Shown: positions 11,750-23,400 of the stretch, piece after piece
How positions within the stretch are numbered: position 1 is the stretch's first letter
Layout: each line of letters starts with the position of its first letter
Assembly (NCBI GenBank): GCA_963931865.1
Contig: OZ007512.1
Coordinates: 6,593,708-6,657,707, forward strand
Reading direction: 5' to 3'
Length of the DNA stretch: 64,000 nt
Source: Axinella damicornis
Lineage: Eukaryota; Porifera; Demospongiae; Axinellida; Axinellidae
Program-made: the position numbers and the translations under genes
Notes under the pieces: model-generated
The model's input: only the letters and a program-made list of their open reading frames with translations
What the model was told of the DNA's origin: nothing
Database searches by the model: none

Positions 11750-12250
11750 GTCCTTGAATGTGTTCGGACCGTGATACTGAAGCTCTACAACTTCAACAGG
11801 ATGTCAGCTGCATATCTCAAGGTCTACCACTCAAGAAGAAACCTTTTCTAGTTGTCAATGATTTTGCAGCACTATGATTATAGCACAATATAGCTATTCC
11901 CCAGCAAAGTCAGTGAAATACCAGTGAGTCACAATCATGTTCAAACAATTTTCTTGGCTTGTACAGAAGAATGTCATCAGCATAATTATTATAGGGGTGA
12001 TTGTGCAACATCTGATATACTTCAGGAATATGTAGAATAGGAGAGGGCCGAGTATGGATCCTTAAGGGACCCTGCATGGAGCTGACTGGGGTTGAGCTCT
12101 GCTGCAATGCCGTCCAATACAACCCTCGATCTGTGTCCGGTTGGTGTGATAGTCACAGAACCATTGGAGAAGGGATCCAGTATAATGCCAGTGTTGGCTA
12201 TAGGGAGGATATAAATTTATCATGGGGCATTGACAGTGAATACTGCTCAA
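11750..12250 (-). pseudogene. Broken LINE reverse transcriptase fragment
   Basis: On the minus strand, frames at 12062-12250 and 11910-12122 give pieces of a non-LTR retrotransposon reverse transcriptase: LLQWFCDYHTNRTQIEGC, then SILGPLLF in a third frame, then NNYADDILLYKP with the catalytic YADD. At least two frameshifts and stops separate the pieces. The segment that normally follows YADD (Asp, then 'LQ.D...I') appears instead on the plus strand at about 11765-11840 (DTEALQLQQDVSCIS), which suggests an internal inversion. Dead element. Confidence 0.65.
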
Positions 12251-12870
12251 CCTGAGTGTGCTGTTCCATTTGTTCTTCTCCCAAGTAACTAATATTCTGG
12301 TGACTTGATTGAGCGCATTTGATGCTGGCTGACTAGTCTCGTGCCCAGACCCTCTGAGGGTCTGGGAATGAGACTACTGGCTGACTAATCCCCATAGACA
12401 ATTCTAGGTATGTATGAGACCAACTCGAGGCCTGAAGAAATATATATTATGCGCTTGGAAAACATTAGCTAAGTTAACCATAATTTTTCCGGAGCATTAT
12501 CGATAGTGCACTGTTAGATTGCGAGGCTCAACTACGAGTAGCTAGTCCGAATCTACCACAAAGTTTGTGACCGAGATGTAAATAACACAACATTTCAACC
12601 TGAGTGGGTCTTCCTCAACTGATTTGAAACAATTGTCATATTTGCATGGGAGCATAGAAGACTTTTGAGGATAGTATCCTCACCACTGGAATAATATCCT
12701 TTCTGATATAGCTACTGCTATATGCATACACAGCCACTGACTGCATCCACAACAGCATGTCTTGCCACAATTCAATTTGTTTTTTGCCTGGACATTGCAT
12801 GGCTTAGTTACTGCTTTGTGCATGAATGACATCATAATGCATGAATAAAAAATAAGCTTGATTATTTCAC

Positions 12871-12968
12871 TAGCCGCGTTCCCAGGCCTCCATGCCCAGC
12901 ATTTGTCACTTTTCGTGCTGCAAGCGACAAGAGCTGGCCATGGGCGTGGAGGCCTGGGAATGAGTCTA
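12871..12968. mobile_element. TAGCC(T/G)CGTTCCCAGG family MITE
   Basis: TAGCCGCGTTCCCAGGCCTC faces an inverted copy ending GGCCTGGGAATGAGTCTA. The inner arms are also complementary (CATGCCCAGCATTTGTC against GACAAGAGCTGGCCATG, imperfect). No clear target duplication remains. Confidence 0.7.
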
Positions 12969-13853
12969 CAGTGATTTCAGTACAAGAATACTTGTATGAA
13001 GCTAATATTGCACAAACTGCTCCAATGTGCAACATGTTGTGCTGCAGAAACTGACCACCTAGCAATTTCACTGCTGTGTAGGTGGTAATAACTATTCAAT
13101 GGAATAAACTATAGCTTATCTGCACTTCATTTGCTGAAATTACAAGCGATTATGCAACATTAATTTTCCTTGTTCCACTTTTCTGTAAGCGAATGAACAA
13201 AGACTACTAATAATTTTATGGAGCTAGGAGCTAGCCCTTTCACAAGTAGATGAAAGTAACGTTATTATCAGCACAACAACATTAATTTCCTTGTTCCACT
13301 TTTCTGTAAGCGAATGAACATGTACAAAGACTACTAGTAACTTGTGTAATAATTTTCATGATCATTATGGAGCTAGGAGTTAGCCCCTTCACAATAATTA
13401 GTAGATGAAAATATAGACACGGTAACGTGGGTGCCATGTGTATGCAGATGTTTGGTGGGTTACGTGGTTTACAGACCATAATGTCATGCAGACAAACTGA
13501 TAGAACAGATTTTGGGGGTACAGTAATTAATGGATCCGGAACCCCTGCCTGGCATGGTATGGGAGCTAATATATTTCCTGGGAAAGTCACTCAACTAGAG
13601 TAGCTACCTGTATCACATAGCTGCATGTATCAATGCAGAGTTTTGCAGCACGCTTTCACTGCTTTTCAGTGGGATTTCATTCAGAATGCACTTATGCAGT
13701 CCTAAACCCTTGCTATGGAGAAGAAGGGTGTCATTAAGTTAAGCTGTCGGTCCGATATGCAAGGGACCTGGTTAAAAATAGACCCCTGCCATCTCTAGAC
13801 CCATTTAGCCACCATTGTGGCAAACTCCTCATAGGTACAGTAGCTAAAAGAAA

Positions 13854-14395
13854 TCACAACCTGTTGCCTAGGATCTCTGGGTGCACAGTCCCAAATATTA
13901 TGCAGGGCTGTGTTACCACACAGTTACACAGAGGCTGTGCATCTGCACTGTGAGAAATGTGCATCTGCACTAAAACCTGCACGCTCCCATGACAGACAGG
14001 ATTGTTGCTGGTACTTTCTTCATCTCCCTCTTCATCCTCGGGAATTGGCAGTTGAAGGCGGAGGGAGAGGTTGACGAATGCTTTATCTGGTACTAGGAGC
14101 TCCCCTCTGCCTTGGCAACGTGCCTGTTGAATGCAGGTAGTGTTGTCGCATGCTTCACTGTTAGTTTCTATGAGTGTGTACATGTATCCGTCACTGAAGT
14201 TCCCCTCCCCGTTAAGCGGGTAACTAACATCAATATTTTGAACTGGATATGCGGTTGTGAGAGTGAACAGCCGACCCGGAGAAAGCGACGGAGGATTCAC
14301 GGCTATTATTCCTTCATTGCAGTTGTCCCCTTACAGGGCTGTTTCACCTTGAAGGGCTGCGAACAGCACCACCAAAAGCAACCAGTTTCCCTTTC
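13854..14395 (-). CDS. Candidate secreted/ectodomain exons, unknown
   Basis: Minus strand. A hydrophobic segment ending GNWLLLVVLFAALQ (exon end at 14348, AAG/GTGAAA donor) joins in phase 1, over a 45-bp intron, to an exon starting at 14302 that reads AVNPPSLSPGRLFTLTTAYP, then a Cys-rich stretch with EACDNTTCIQQARCQGRGEL and an acidic loop (PEDEEGDEES). The frame stops at 13854; a donor GTG/GTAACA at 13917 is an alternative end. A signal peptide followed by an extracellular domain is likely. No ATG is in frame upstream of the hydrophobic segment (a TAA intervenes), so another 5' exon is needed. Family not recognised. Confidence 0.45.
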
Positions 14396-15009
14396 CTACA
14401 CCTGAAGCCAGTCGATCACCAATGCAAACACGCTTGTTGCCATGGCATTCCGGTAGTGAACATTATAAATCATATTGGAACTACCCATAAATTTCATCAC
14501 AATTTCGCCAATTGAATGTTTTGCACCATTCAAACTATAGAGGATACACTGATGTTCTGGAAAAGCGACGATCAATGTCTAAAAGTTCACGAAACCCATA
14601 ATTATACTTGGTAGTGGGAACAACATGCAGCCCCGCCCACCACAATTTCACTAATAGCAGCTGGGCAGGGCTGCATTGTTAGTGCATATTAAGTGAAAGA
14701 GTTTTGAATCAGCAAACAAACAACTTGTAGTATGGTGGAGAAACTATACATTTTCCTCTCTAAACAGAATTAATGATCGAGGTATCCCCTGCAGCTGGTT
14801 GGTTGCCATATCTGGAGGAGCATAAACTGTTGTGATGCAGGTTTTTCAAGTTGGGGTTGCTGCAACCTAACGCTCTGATGGTATACTCCAAACTGCTTCA
14901 GAAATTCACACGGAGTACAAAGTCGACTAAAATTATCATGATTGCATTCTGGTTTCTGCTCCTGTATGCATGGTAGGGTAAGAACATTACTATATACATC
15001 CTGCGTTAT

Positions 15010-15150
15010 TGGCCAAGTGGCTACAGTGTTGGACTGTGGAACTAGACATCCCAGGTTCTAGCTATAGCCCATTAAGTTGTGTAGCAGCCATATATGGAGA
15101 ACCCCATGCAAAGGCGTGCAATCACAACATTATACTTCCCCAGATAAGGC
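15010..15150 (+). mobile_element. tRNA-like SINE, copy 1
   Basis: TGGCCAAGTGG at 15010-15020 matches a tRNA A box, and about 40 bp later GGTTCTAGCTATAGCCC resembles a B box (GGTTCNANNCC). The copy at 15428-15560 is almost identical, so this looks like a tRNA-derived SINE rather than a functional tRNA. The cloverleaf was not folded. Confidence 0.5.
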
Positions 15151-15427
15151 TGCTAGCGGTCTCAATCTAGTACCGGAACCTAACGAAGACCGTATGACCG
15201 CAGTGAGCACTTACTGAGTGTACAACGTACCTGAGACGAACCCACTCTCTCCTCGGTGCTTTCAGAGTAGCCAATAATAGCTGAGAAAGAAGTATGACAA
15301 GCACAGCATGTTGTCTTGCTCTGCGTTGAATGAACAACGTCGTACCCCGCCTGGTGTGGCTTCTACTCCGACTGCCGGTGTTCTGTAAACGAACGCATAC
15401 ATCGTAACAGCAGATCGAGAAACTTTC

Positions 15428-15560
15428 CGGCCAAGTGGCTACAGTGTTGGACTGTGGAACTAGACATCCCAGGTTCTAGCTATAAGTTGTGTAGCAGCCA
15501 TATATGGAGAACCCCATGCAAAGGCGTGCAATCACAACATTATACTTCCCCAGATAAGGC
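15428..15560 (+). mobile_element. tRNA-like SINE, copy 2
   Basis: Nearly identical to 15010-15150 from GGCCAAGTGGCTACAGTGTT through CTTCCCCAGATAAGGC, lacking about 8 bp just after the B-box-like element. The flanks differ on both sides of the pair, which supports separate insertions or a dispersed duplication. Confidence 0.5.
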
Positions 15561-15809
15561 AACCAACCTGACCAATTATTGCACATGGATGGAATCGACT
15601 TGCAATAGCCAATTAGTAGCTACTATTGCTGGCATTGAGAGAGCTTCCCAATATCACATGACTGCACCAATGAAGATGCCACGTATTTGGGAGGCAGCCT
15701 CAACCTAGCTCATGCATTTCCCAGTGCAATAATTGTTCCAGTTATATTTATGTGGGTCAGTTATGTAAGTGCACTTCAGGTCACACTCCTGATGTGTCAG
15801 TATTTTTAC

Positions 15810-16143
15810 CTCATGCTTTAAAGTGCTCTTGTTGTCTCTGTGCAGCACCCCAGTATACACAGAGAGTTCACCCTGACTGTACACAGCCATCTGTTGCACG
15901 TTTGACACATGTACATTTGCTGCTCCATGACACACCTTTTGGCCAATCTTCCCTGCACATCACTAGTAATCAGTGTGGCATTCTGCTGTAGGTGACAGCC
16001 TCCTGCAATGCCTAGGCAGTACGCAGTACTCCTTGATATCATAGCGGCGGTCGGACAGACCTCCTCCAGGATTCCCAGACTCTTCACATCTTGGAGATGA
16101 GACGCTGCATGGTCTAGTAATCCCATGCATGCACTCCTAACAT
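15810..16143 (-). CDS. Candidate exons, unknown protein
   Basis: Minus strand. Exon 15936-16143 (GCTGCAG acceptor, AAAAG/GTGTGT donor, phase 1 to 2) encodes VRSACMGLLDHAASHLQDVK and continues as a plausible helical domain with GILEEVCPTAAM. A second stretch at 15810-15890 (AACAG acceptor, GAG/GTAAAA donor, 27 codons) reads MAVYSQGELSVYTGVLHRDN in phase 0. The phases of the two do not match, so they are not adjacent exons as drawn. No family recognised. Confidence 0.3.
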
Positions 16144-16378
16144 CTGCAGCATGCAGCAAAAGTGCACATGTACATGTACAAAGTAACGAATATCCACCCA
16201 GTCAGACTGCACTGATATGGCACTAAGGCACGTTGTTCCCTGCTATTGTTCCTGCGTTAATGAAACTACTCATTAACAGCAACAGCAAGATGATCGTTAC
16301 AACAGCCAAACAATGAACTGTCCCTCCTCTGACAATCTACTCTCAAAAGTCAGCATTATAGTCTAAGAGGCCGGTCAC

Positions 16379-19300
16379 CTATCTGTTCCAATCCCATACT
16401 TCAGTGCCATCTCTCATGCTCGCTTCCACTTCCACAGTGTAGTTCCTGGAATACTTATCCCGCCACACTGTATGTTGCACCTTGGTGTGTGGCACATAGT
16501 AGTGCTGAGTGTAAACCATCACGGTAGGTATAATTGGTACCTGCATGGAATCAAACATGCATCATTACTCTGCATGCAGTTCATGCATGGTGACTGGACA
16601 ATTAAAATATTTGTACGTAATTATGGAGCACAGCTACATTCCAACACCTCAATTCAACATTCTGTAGGAATGCGTACTGTACCTATATATGTACTGGCTG
16701 ATCTATCATAGACTCGGTAGAGTCTATATGTAGGGATACGACGTACACGCAATACATGCCAATACAAAAAAATCTCTCCAAATATCAGAAACGGTACACT
16801 TATAAGCCTTTATAACCACATACCGTTCATCTTCGGGTGTTTTCATGACCAACAAGACTCCTCGCATCGCGAAAAACCGTCGCGAAAGTACCACACCAGG
16901 TACTCGCAAAACGAGCAAATTGTTTTTCTTTCTTCTTCTTCTTTCTTCTTCTTTCTTCATTCAGACGGGCTAGCTCAACGTCGCCTCAATCCCTCATAAT
17001 GGTTTTCGCACGAAACAGCAACATTTTACACCGAGCAGTGCACCAGCCCATCGCTTTTTGGCAACCTCCAAGTCTTCACCAGGCGGCTACAGCTGCCCAC
17101 TCAATAACTATGGCTTCATTTGTCACGCCATTTTCATGTTTGTACGCATGCGCACTTAAACGATCACTTAGCAACGATACGTAATTATTATTCAAGATCG
17201 CTGAATTAGAAGTGCCTTGCGCTGTTGTGTGTTACCGTAAGAACTATATAGACTGAGGTAAATTCTCTGTGCTATATATGTTACTAGACTATGTTCTGTG
17301 AGAGGGGTGAATGCCTATCTAAAGACTCAACAATGTGTCGCTACTACTATCTGGTATAGCTATTTTAGCTACACTATACTTAGCAGCTCAGGGAGCACTG
17401 GCTTAGTATCCATCCAGAAAAGGGTTGGCTTTTGAGATGCTTGGGTCTGATTCTTCAGCCATTGCTGGCAGTGTACATGCCAGAGTCCAGTATGCATGCG
17501 CCTGCTGCTAAAAAAAATGACATAAACAAGTAATAAAAAACATTTAAAATGTAACAGGATGTAGGGATACCAGAACCGCAAAAAGTAAGGAAACAAGGTA
17601 GGGATGATCACACAAAACAGTGAAGTATACAATCCCCCTACATATCTTTTTTCATTATTATGGAAAAAGATCTCTGTAGGGGGTTGTATACTTCACTGTT
17701 TTGTGTGATCATCCCTACCTTGTTTCCTTACTTTTTGCGGTTCTGGTATCCCTACATCCTGTTACATTTTAAATGTTTTTTATTACTTGTTGTAATGGTG
17801 CACTGATATTCATTTTTTCCGATACTACAGATACCAGTAGATCAACCTCCAAGTACTGGCCAGTACCGATACTGATACCAGATGTAGGTACTGAAGTATC
17901 AAAATGACAACGAAAAGTACATATTAAGTAAGAATACAAGTTTGCAGAGCATTAATGTTTTTAATGCACGAGGGCAATCTATAGCGGTCGAGGGCGAGAT
18001 AATGCACGAGCTGAAGGCGAGTGCATTATCCACCCAAGACCGTTATTGTTGAACAGAAACGCTAGCATGGGTTGCATGCAAATGGAACGAGAAATTTTCC
18101 ATGTGTATACAACCTGAATGAGGTTGGAATGGCATGGAGAAAGGCTACATGTAGAAGGAGGAGGTGGCATGGCCTGGAGACAAGGCTAGAAGAAGGGAGG
18201 TTGGAATGGCCTCCGGATGAGAATAGCAAATTGAATGGCCATGCCTGTAGACAGTACAATTCCATAGCTTACCAAAGAGGGCATTTGCCGTGCTGATCTC
18301 TCTTGAATACACGTTCTCATAAATCTTAACTGCAGCCAACAGCCTGAGAAAGAAGAATGTGCACGGTTTGATGCAAGTCAATCTACACACATCATCAAGA
18401 GATATTGTGCTCAGCAGAGCATGTACCCCATTATGGCCTAATGCCTTAATACAGCTGCACGATGAGATAGCAAGGGCCTACCGATTTTAATACAGTAATG
18501 AAGTAAAATGAACTAGCTTTCTCGTAAAACAGTGAACTTGACACACATGGGAGGGAGGGAGGGAGGGAGGGAGGGAGGGAGGGAGGGAAAGGGGGGAGGG
18601 TGGGAGGGAGGTATGGAGGTATGAATGCACCTACATGTATGCTTCTTGCATGTTGATGTAATGCCATGCTTGCAATGAGTTCCCATACCCGAGTCTCCAC
18701 TGATGATAGGCAAAGCGTTCCATGAGAGTATCAGCATCCGGAAACTTCCCAAGACCAAAACAAAAGTGGCGTCCATCCCAGATGACACGATAGTGCTTCA
18801 CAGAATTCTTACATCAGTAGGTAGAAGGGAAGGAGAGGTTAAGGTGGGAGGGAGAGGTGGGGGAAGGTGGAGGGAGAAGGGGGAGGAAGGGGAGAGGAGG
18901 ACAGGAGGGGGACAAGAGGAGGAGGAAGTGGAGAGAGAATGGGCGAGGAGAGGAGATGAAGGGAGAGGGAGAGGAGGATAAGATGGGTGTCAAATTAGGA
19001 TATACAGATGGAGTACCTCACAAGTGTCAGTGAGTCAGCTGATCACATGACCTACCTCACAGAGATGCAGGGGGTCAACTGATCACATGACCTACTTCAC
19101 AGAATGTGTCAGTGAGTCAGCTGATCACATGACCTACCTCACAGAATGTGTCAGTGAGTCCTACAGTACCGGAGTGGTTTTCTAAGCTCGCTTCTGATTG
19201 GTTCACTTAGGTCACTTACGTCATACAGTGCATACTTAGGGTATATTATGGCAGGTTAGGGTGTGGTTTATATTGCTGTATAGCCAATAGAATTGAAGCT

Positions 19301-20413
19301 TTGAAAACCTACTCCGGGATAGCTCAGTGAGTCAGCTGATCACATGACCTACCTCACAGAGAGTGTCAGTGAGCCAGATGATCACATGACCTACCTCACA
19401 GAGAGTGTCAGTGAGCCAGATGATCACATGACCTACCTCACAGAGAGTGTCAGTGAGCCAGATGATCACATGACCTACCTCACAGAGAGTGTCAGTGAGT
19501 TGGTGTTGGTTAAGCAATCTCGCAGGAGGTAGGTTCCATCAGATATATCTGTGGACATGAGCATGCTCTCTGCGATGTGTCGCGATATGACTGGGTGGTA
19601 CCACCTGAGAGAGAGTGGGTGGGTGTGTGTGGGTGTGTGAGAGTGTGTGGGTGTGTGAGTGTGAGTGTGTGTAGGCATTAACATTGTGTGTGTGTTCAGT
19701 TATCAGGATGGGCTCTCGTGGCACCTTCGTGCATTGTACTGCAAGTTCCAGATGTATGAGAATGGATGCTGCAGAGAGACGTTATCTGGTGAAGGTTGGT
19801 CACCACCTATCGACAGCACGTCTGTCAACAGGTCAGTGCCTTCTGCAGTCACAGTGTAGCTCTGGCACCGTGCACCGTACCAATTTATGTCTGCAGTAAG
19901 CATGTGAATTGGACACCACCTGAGATGTTTCTGCACGCAATCTTGGGATGGAACTTACCACCAAACCTACAGCCAGTGTGTCTCACTGTAACGCCCTCAA
20001 GTGCCGTTCGGGGAAGTGCGACTCAGCCATGACTCCACATGGCTGCTTACTACGTCGACAGCTGCTGGGGTCTCTTGGCCATTTTACTACTACCTAGCTG
20101 CTACTGGCAGGGCAGGCATTTTGACCGTCAGGCAAGGCCTGTGCCCTGCTAGGCGCTGCCGTAGATACGCCACTGGGGTCAACCTTGCATCCACATTAAT
20201 GTCAAAACCTCAATAGAATACCTTCAAAAGCTATGCAGGACTTCAAAATAATCTACACTCGACAGTTGAATGGAAAAAGCATTCAGTCCTACATGTAATG
20301 GTGGAATGCTGACCTCACCCTCATTCCAAAGCTTCAGAAGGAGCATGCCAAGTTCACAGAATCGCCTCCAACTATCGTCGCCTCTTAGATCTTCACTACT
20401 AAAGCACCAGCCA
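16379..20413 (-). CDS. SH2-domain adaptor, DAPP1/Bam32-like
   Basis: Minus-strand exons: 20319-20413 (phase 2 to 1), 19725-19890 (1 to 2), 19484-19604 (2 to 0), 18701-18807 (0 to 2), one starting at 18477 (donor unresolved), 18273-18329 (1 to 1), and 16379-16467 with TAG. The SH2 domain spans exons 3 to 5: WYHPVISRHIAESML, GTYLLRDCLTN (the FLVRES-type Arg is present), then SVKHYRVIWDGRHFCFG, LMERFAYHQ and PLLSHRAAVLR. In human DAPP1 the SH2 domain is likewise followed by an 'IYESV' tyrosine motif; here KIYENVYSREIS follows. Such adaptors bind phosphotyrosine proteins in the cytosol. DAPP1 has a C-terminal PH domain; none is visible here, the last exon ending EVWDWNR. The 5' end is not found. 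The SH2 call is firm, the ortholog assignment tentative. Confidence 0.75.
16707..17790. mobile_element. Repeat element, shorter copy A
   Basis: Matches 50614-52456 in three blocks: 16707-16925, about 16920-17200 and about 17240-17790. It lacks the middle portion of the longer copy. It starts CATAGACTCGGTAGAGTCTA and ends with a large hairpin (17526-17790) finishing TTATTACTTGT. A short frame near 16999-17184 starting MVFARNSN is kept in the other copy with few changes. It lies in the last intron of the SH2 gene. Class unknown: no terminal inverted repeat joins its two outer ends. Confidence 0.65.
17526..17790. repeat. Large near-perfect hairpin, copy A
   Basis: Two inverted arms of about 105-110 bp, identical over ACAAGTAATAAAAAACATTT through GAAGTATACAA, are separated by a loop of about 40 bp. 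They diverge only next to the loop. See the matching hairpin at 52184-52456. Confidence 0.9.
18547..18615. repeat. (GGGA)n tract
   Basis: A run of GGGA units in an intron of the SH2 gene; the transcribed strand reads (TCCC)n. A looser purine tract follows at 18825-18980, just upstream of the SH2 exon at 18701-18807 on the transcribed strand, where it becomes a very strong pyrimidine tract before the acceptor. Confidence 0.9.
19014..19500. repeat. 42-bp satellite built from an SH2 splice donor
   Basis: About seven 42-bp copies. On the minus strand each unit contains ACTCACTGACACTCTCT, then GTGAGGTAGGTCATG. The first part is the last 17 bases of SH2 exon 19484-19604 and the second is that exon's 5' splice donor. 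The array is interrupted by a small MITE at about 19169-19317. The four copies next to the exon are nearly perfect; the distal three are more diverged. Confidence 0.9.
19169..19317. mobile_element. Small MITE inside the 42-bp satellite
   Basis: CCGGAGTGGTTTTC at the left faces GAAAACCTACTCCGG at the right. Satellite sequence lies directly on both sides, so the 149-bp block arrived after the array had formed. Target duplication is not clear. Confidence 0.55.
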
Positions 20414-23400
20414 CTGCAGCCGTGACCTTTGAACCGCGGAGGCGCGCGCAACCGGAAGCGGGTTTAAATACTGAATTTGTAGCAAGTTTTGGCGGGAAGT
20501 CGGGATGGCACACTCGTTAAGCACTTGCTTTGCAGCCTGGGGGTTGAGTGTTCGCCTCCCCAATAACCGAGTACGAGTCTGGGCCACTCCGTACATACCG
20601 GTTCTCGACTTCCCCGCCTAGCAGCTTGAGTACGCCGGTTCCCATCTGACCACCGAAGCTAAAGGTGTTCTGGTAGAAAGCAGGTTAGCCTCCTGTGATT
20701 CCAGACACGCCTATCCAACGCTCCTGAGGCTTACACTTCGGTGTCTGACCTGTCACGGAGGGATGGGTTGTTGCTAGGTTGTATTTTTTCTTTTTTTCCC
20801 CCCTTTCTTTTTTTCTTTTGGGTGTGTGTTCATTCAGGGCTGCTATAAGTTCATAGGCTTATTCTCTTTTTTTCCTTTACTTTTTCCCCCTTTTTGGGGG
20901 TGTGTTCATTCGGGGCTGCTCACATTGCAATAATTAAATTAATTCACGGCTTATATTTATCGACACATGCATATCCCCCCCACCCCGCTATAAACAGTTA
21001 CTGTAGACAGCTGTTCGGGTGTTCACACTATAGGAGATTTTCTATTCGGCTATAGCACGTTTACTCACATGCACTGATCATGCTTTACGTGTTGGCGCGG
21101 GGGCTCTCCATGTGTGTGGGCTCAACTATATCTGGCCCATGGGGAGTAAACACTGCACCTAATTCTCACTGCAGCAGTCATCACCTGAAGTGCATATTAT
21201 AATGTACATTCATGATGAGAGTTGCATGCAATTGCAACTGCATGTTCCATATTCTCTACGTGCACTCGCTCCAGCTCGGCACCCTGGCCTCGTTCCCAGG
21301 CTCGATCCCCTTTGTGCATGTGGTGAAGAAAAATATGGCGTGCGCAGGGGGAGGTGCCTGGGAACAAGGCTAGTGACCATCCACTTGGACCACCTTTGAC
21401 CATGCACCCAAAGTTATCACCATAATATTATATGGTTGACCCAAACATTTATGTAGTGGAGGTCATGTGATATGCATGATTGAAGTTTGTGGTGTCAGTT
21501 GCTGGGTGATATGATCAGAATTGCTACTGCAACGGTCAGAATACCCCTCAGCAGAACCGCCAGCCTGGGAGAGAGGTAGATCAGAGCGGTGAATGCGATT
21601 CACAGCATTCAATTGGTGCCTATTATGCTAGTTGTCTTGGGCTAGGAGTGAGATACGAAGCTGGGATTTGCACCATCGTGATGAGCATAAATGGAGCATT
21701 CCAATGATGTCCATTTTGCTGTCGGTTGAATTTTGACCCAAACTCACAAAAATCCATGGGTTATAGCCTTTGGCTGACTGTGATTTTTGTCTGACCGAGA
21801 TAAAAGTCACTTTAAGGACATCATTTGAAAGCTCTTTTTATGCTGACCACAATGGCACAATCTCCAACTTCACATCACATTCACATACCGAGTGCAACGT
21901 TCTCTTCTAAGTCTATTCCCAGTGACCAATTGTGGTTCATTGGCCCATTGTTGGCAGTTACTTCAGCTTAATTGCAAGCAGGTGGACGTGGGATTGCACT
22001 ACTAGTGCTTCTTCAAGAGGCTTTAACCAACATTAACACCCTTGGAACTGGCGGCATTGCTAATTGGTCGAGGGCAAGACTGAGGCCAATTAACACTGGC
22101 CGAGTGTTCCAAGGGGTAAAAGTGTGACTGGGAGGCCTCTATCCTACTTAGACCACACCCTATAGCAATGAATTCAATGAACATTGTATAAGGGCATACA
22201 GGTCAGCAAATGAATGTGGAGAAGCACTACCAAAATCATACAGTTCAGGTATTCATACTTGTGGCAAGGCTGTTAGACTCTGTTATGAGAGCAACAACCT
22301 TTCTATGGAAGCCCAGCTTGGTTAGGTAGCCTTCCTTGGAATTGATCTGAAAGTGAAAATATGCACTTTCAATGCCGGAAATGCCAACTCATGTTCACAG
22401 TGTAATCAGAATAGTCAAGAGTGCATAAGTATGATCGTGCCCCTACTTATGCGCTCTTGGAATAGTAGAATGAATCTGTGATAGTGTAATGGGCACCTCA
22501 AAATTGGAGAGATAGCCTCGTCCCCAGGCCCCACCCAGCTTTTCGTTACTTGTAGTAGGGCCTGCATCTTTCCTGACGTAAGTGACATCAGGATAGAAAG
22601 GATATGAATGTGGGCGCACAGGGGCTCAGAACAGCACCCACTAATTCTCTTTACCAGCTTCTCTTACTAGCTTCCAGTCCGGTATCTCCAACCACTCATC
22701 TGCTTCTAACTGTACGACGGGAGGTTATCAGTCTGAGGAGGGATGTGACCATGTGAGAAAGAGGAAGGTGGGAGGGAGGGGGGGGGGGGGGGGGGGGGGG
22801 GATTAGGGGGAAGACGAGGGCAATAATTATTGCAGACCATGGATATGGCTCAGTGTAGTCCACATCAACTGTTGTACAATACGGTTTCATTTCAGAAGTA
22901 TAATGAGCTTAAAGGGGAGTGGCTATTTCAAGCAACTAAGAGTACATCCACCAAAGGAGGTCTTTAGTTTCACAACCTTGGAATAGATGGCTTGAGTGTC
23001 TACTTGTGTGTCCATAGTTACTAAAAATTTCCTGTATAAAGCACTTGGCATAATCAATCAAGAGGGAAGCTACGATGCAAAATGGTGCACCCCATCCAGA
23101 ATTGATGTACACGATCCTGATAATATACATCCCATCCCACACACCTGAGGCAGAATGGTTTCCCAGCTGTCCCATCCTCTCCACTGAAGACTGTCTTCCA
23201 GTGTCAGTCGTTGCAGTCACTTGCGACAGAGAAGAAACCAACTTCGCCTCCAGTTCTGGGGAAGAGGAGGATAAACGGGATAGGAGGAGGAGGAGAGGGG
23301 GAATGGAGGAGATGAGAAGCAGATGTTGTTTCATGAGATGCGTTGATAATTTATTTTACTACCTAGTAACAGTATACTGGATGTCTATTTATGACTGCAG

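Larger units (their letters stand above)
11110..13853. other. Non-genic stretch with LINE relic and MITEs
   Basis: Outside the LINE fragment I see no gene. It holds a short AGTCTCGTGCCCAGACCC hairpin near 12334-12375, a family MITE at 12871-12968, and a direct repeat of about 130 bp (CTTGTTCCACTTTTCTGTAA at about 13167 and 13291). Confidence 0.5.

Noticed and set aside
19332..19532. 14-residue repeat protein (TYLTESVSEPDDH type) on either strand
   Set aside because: The frames are the 42-bp satellite read through; on the minus strand the region is an SH2 exon end plus intron.
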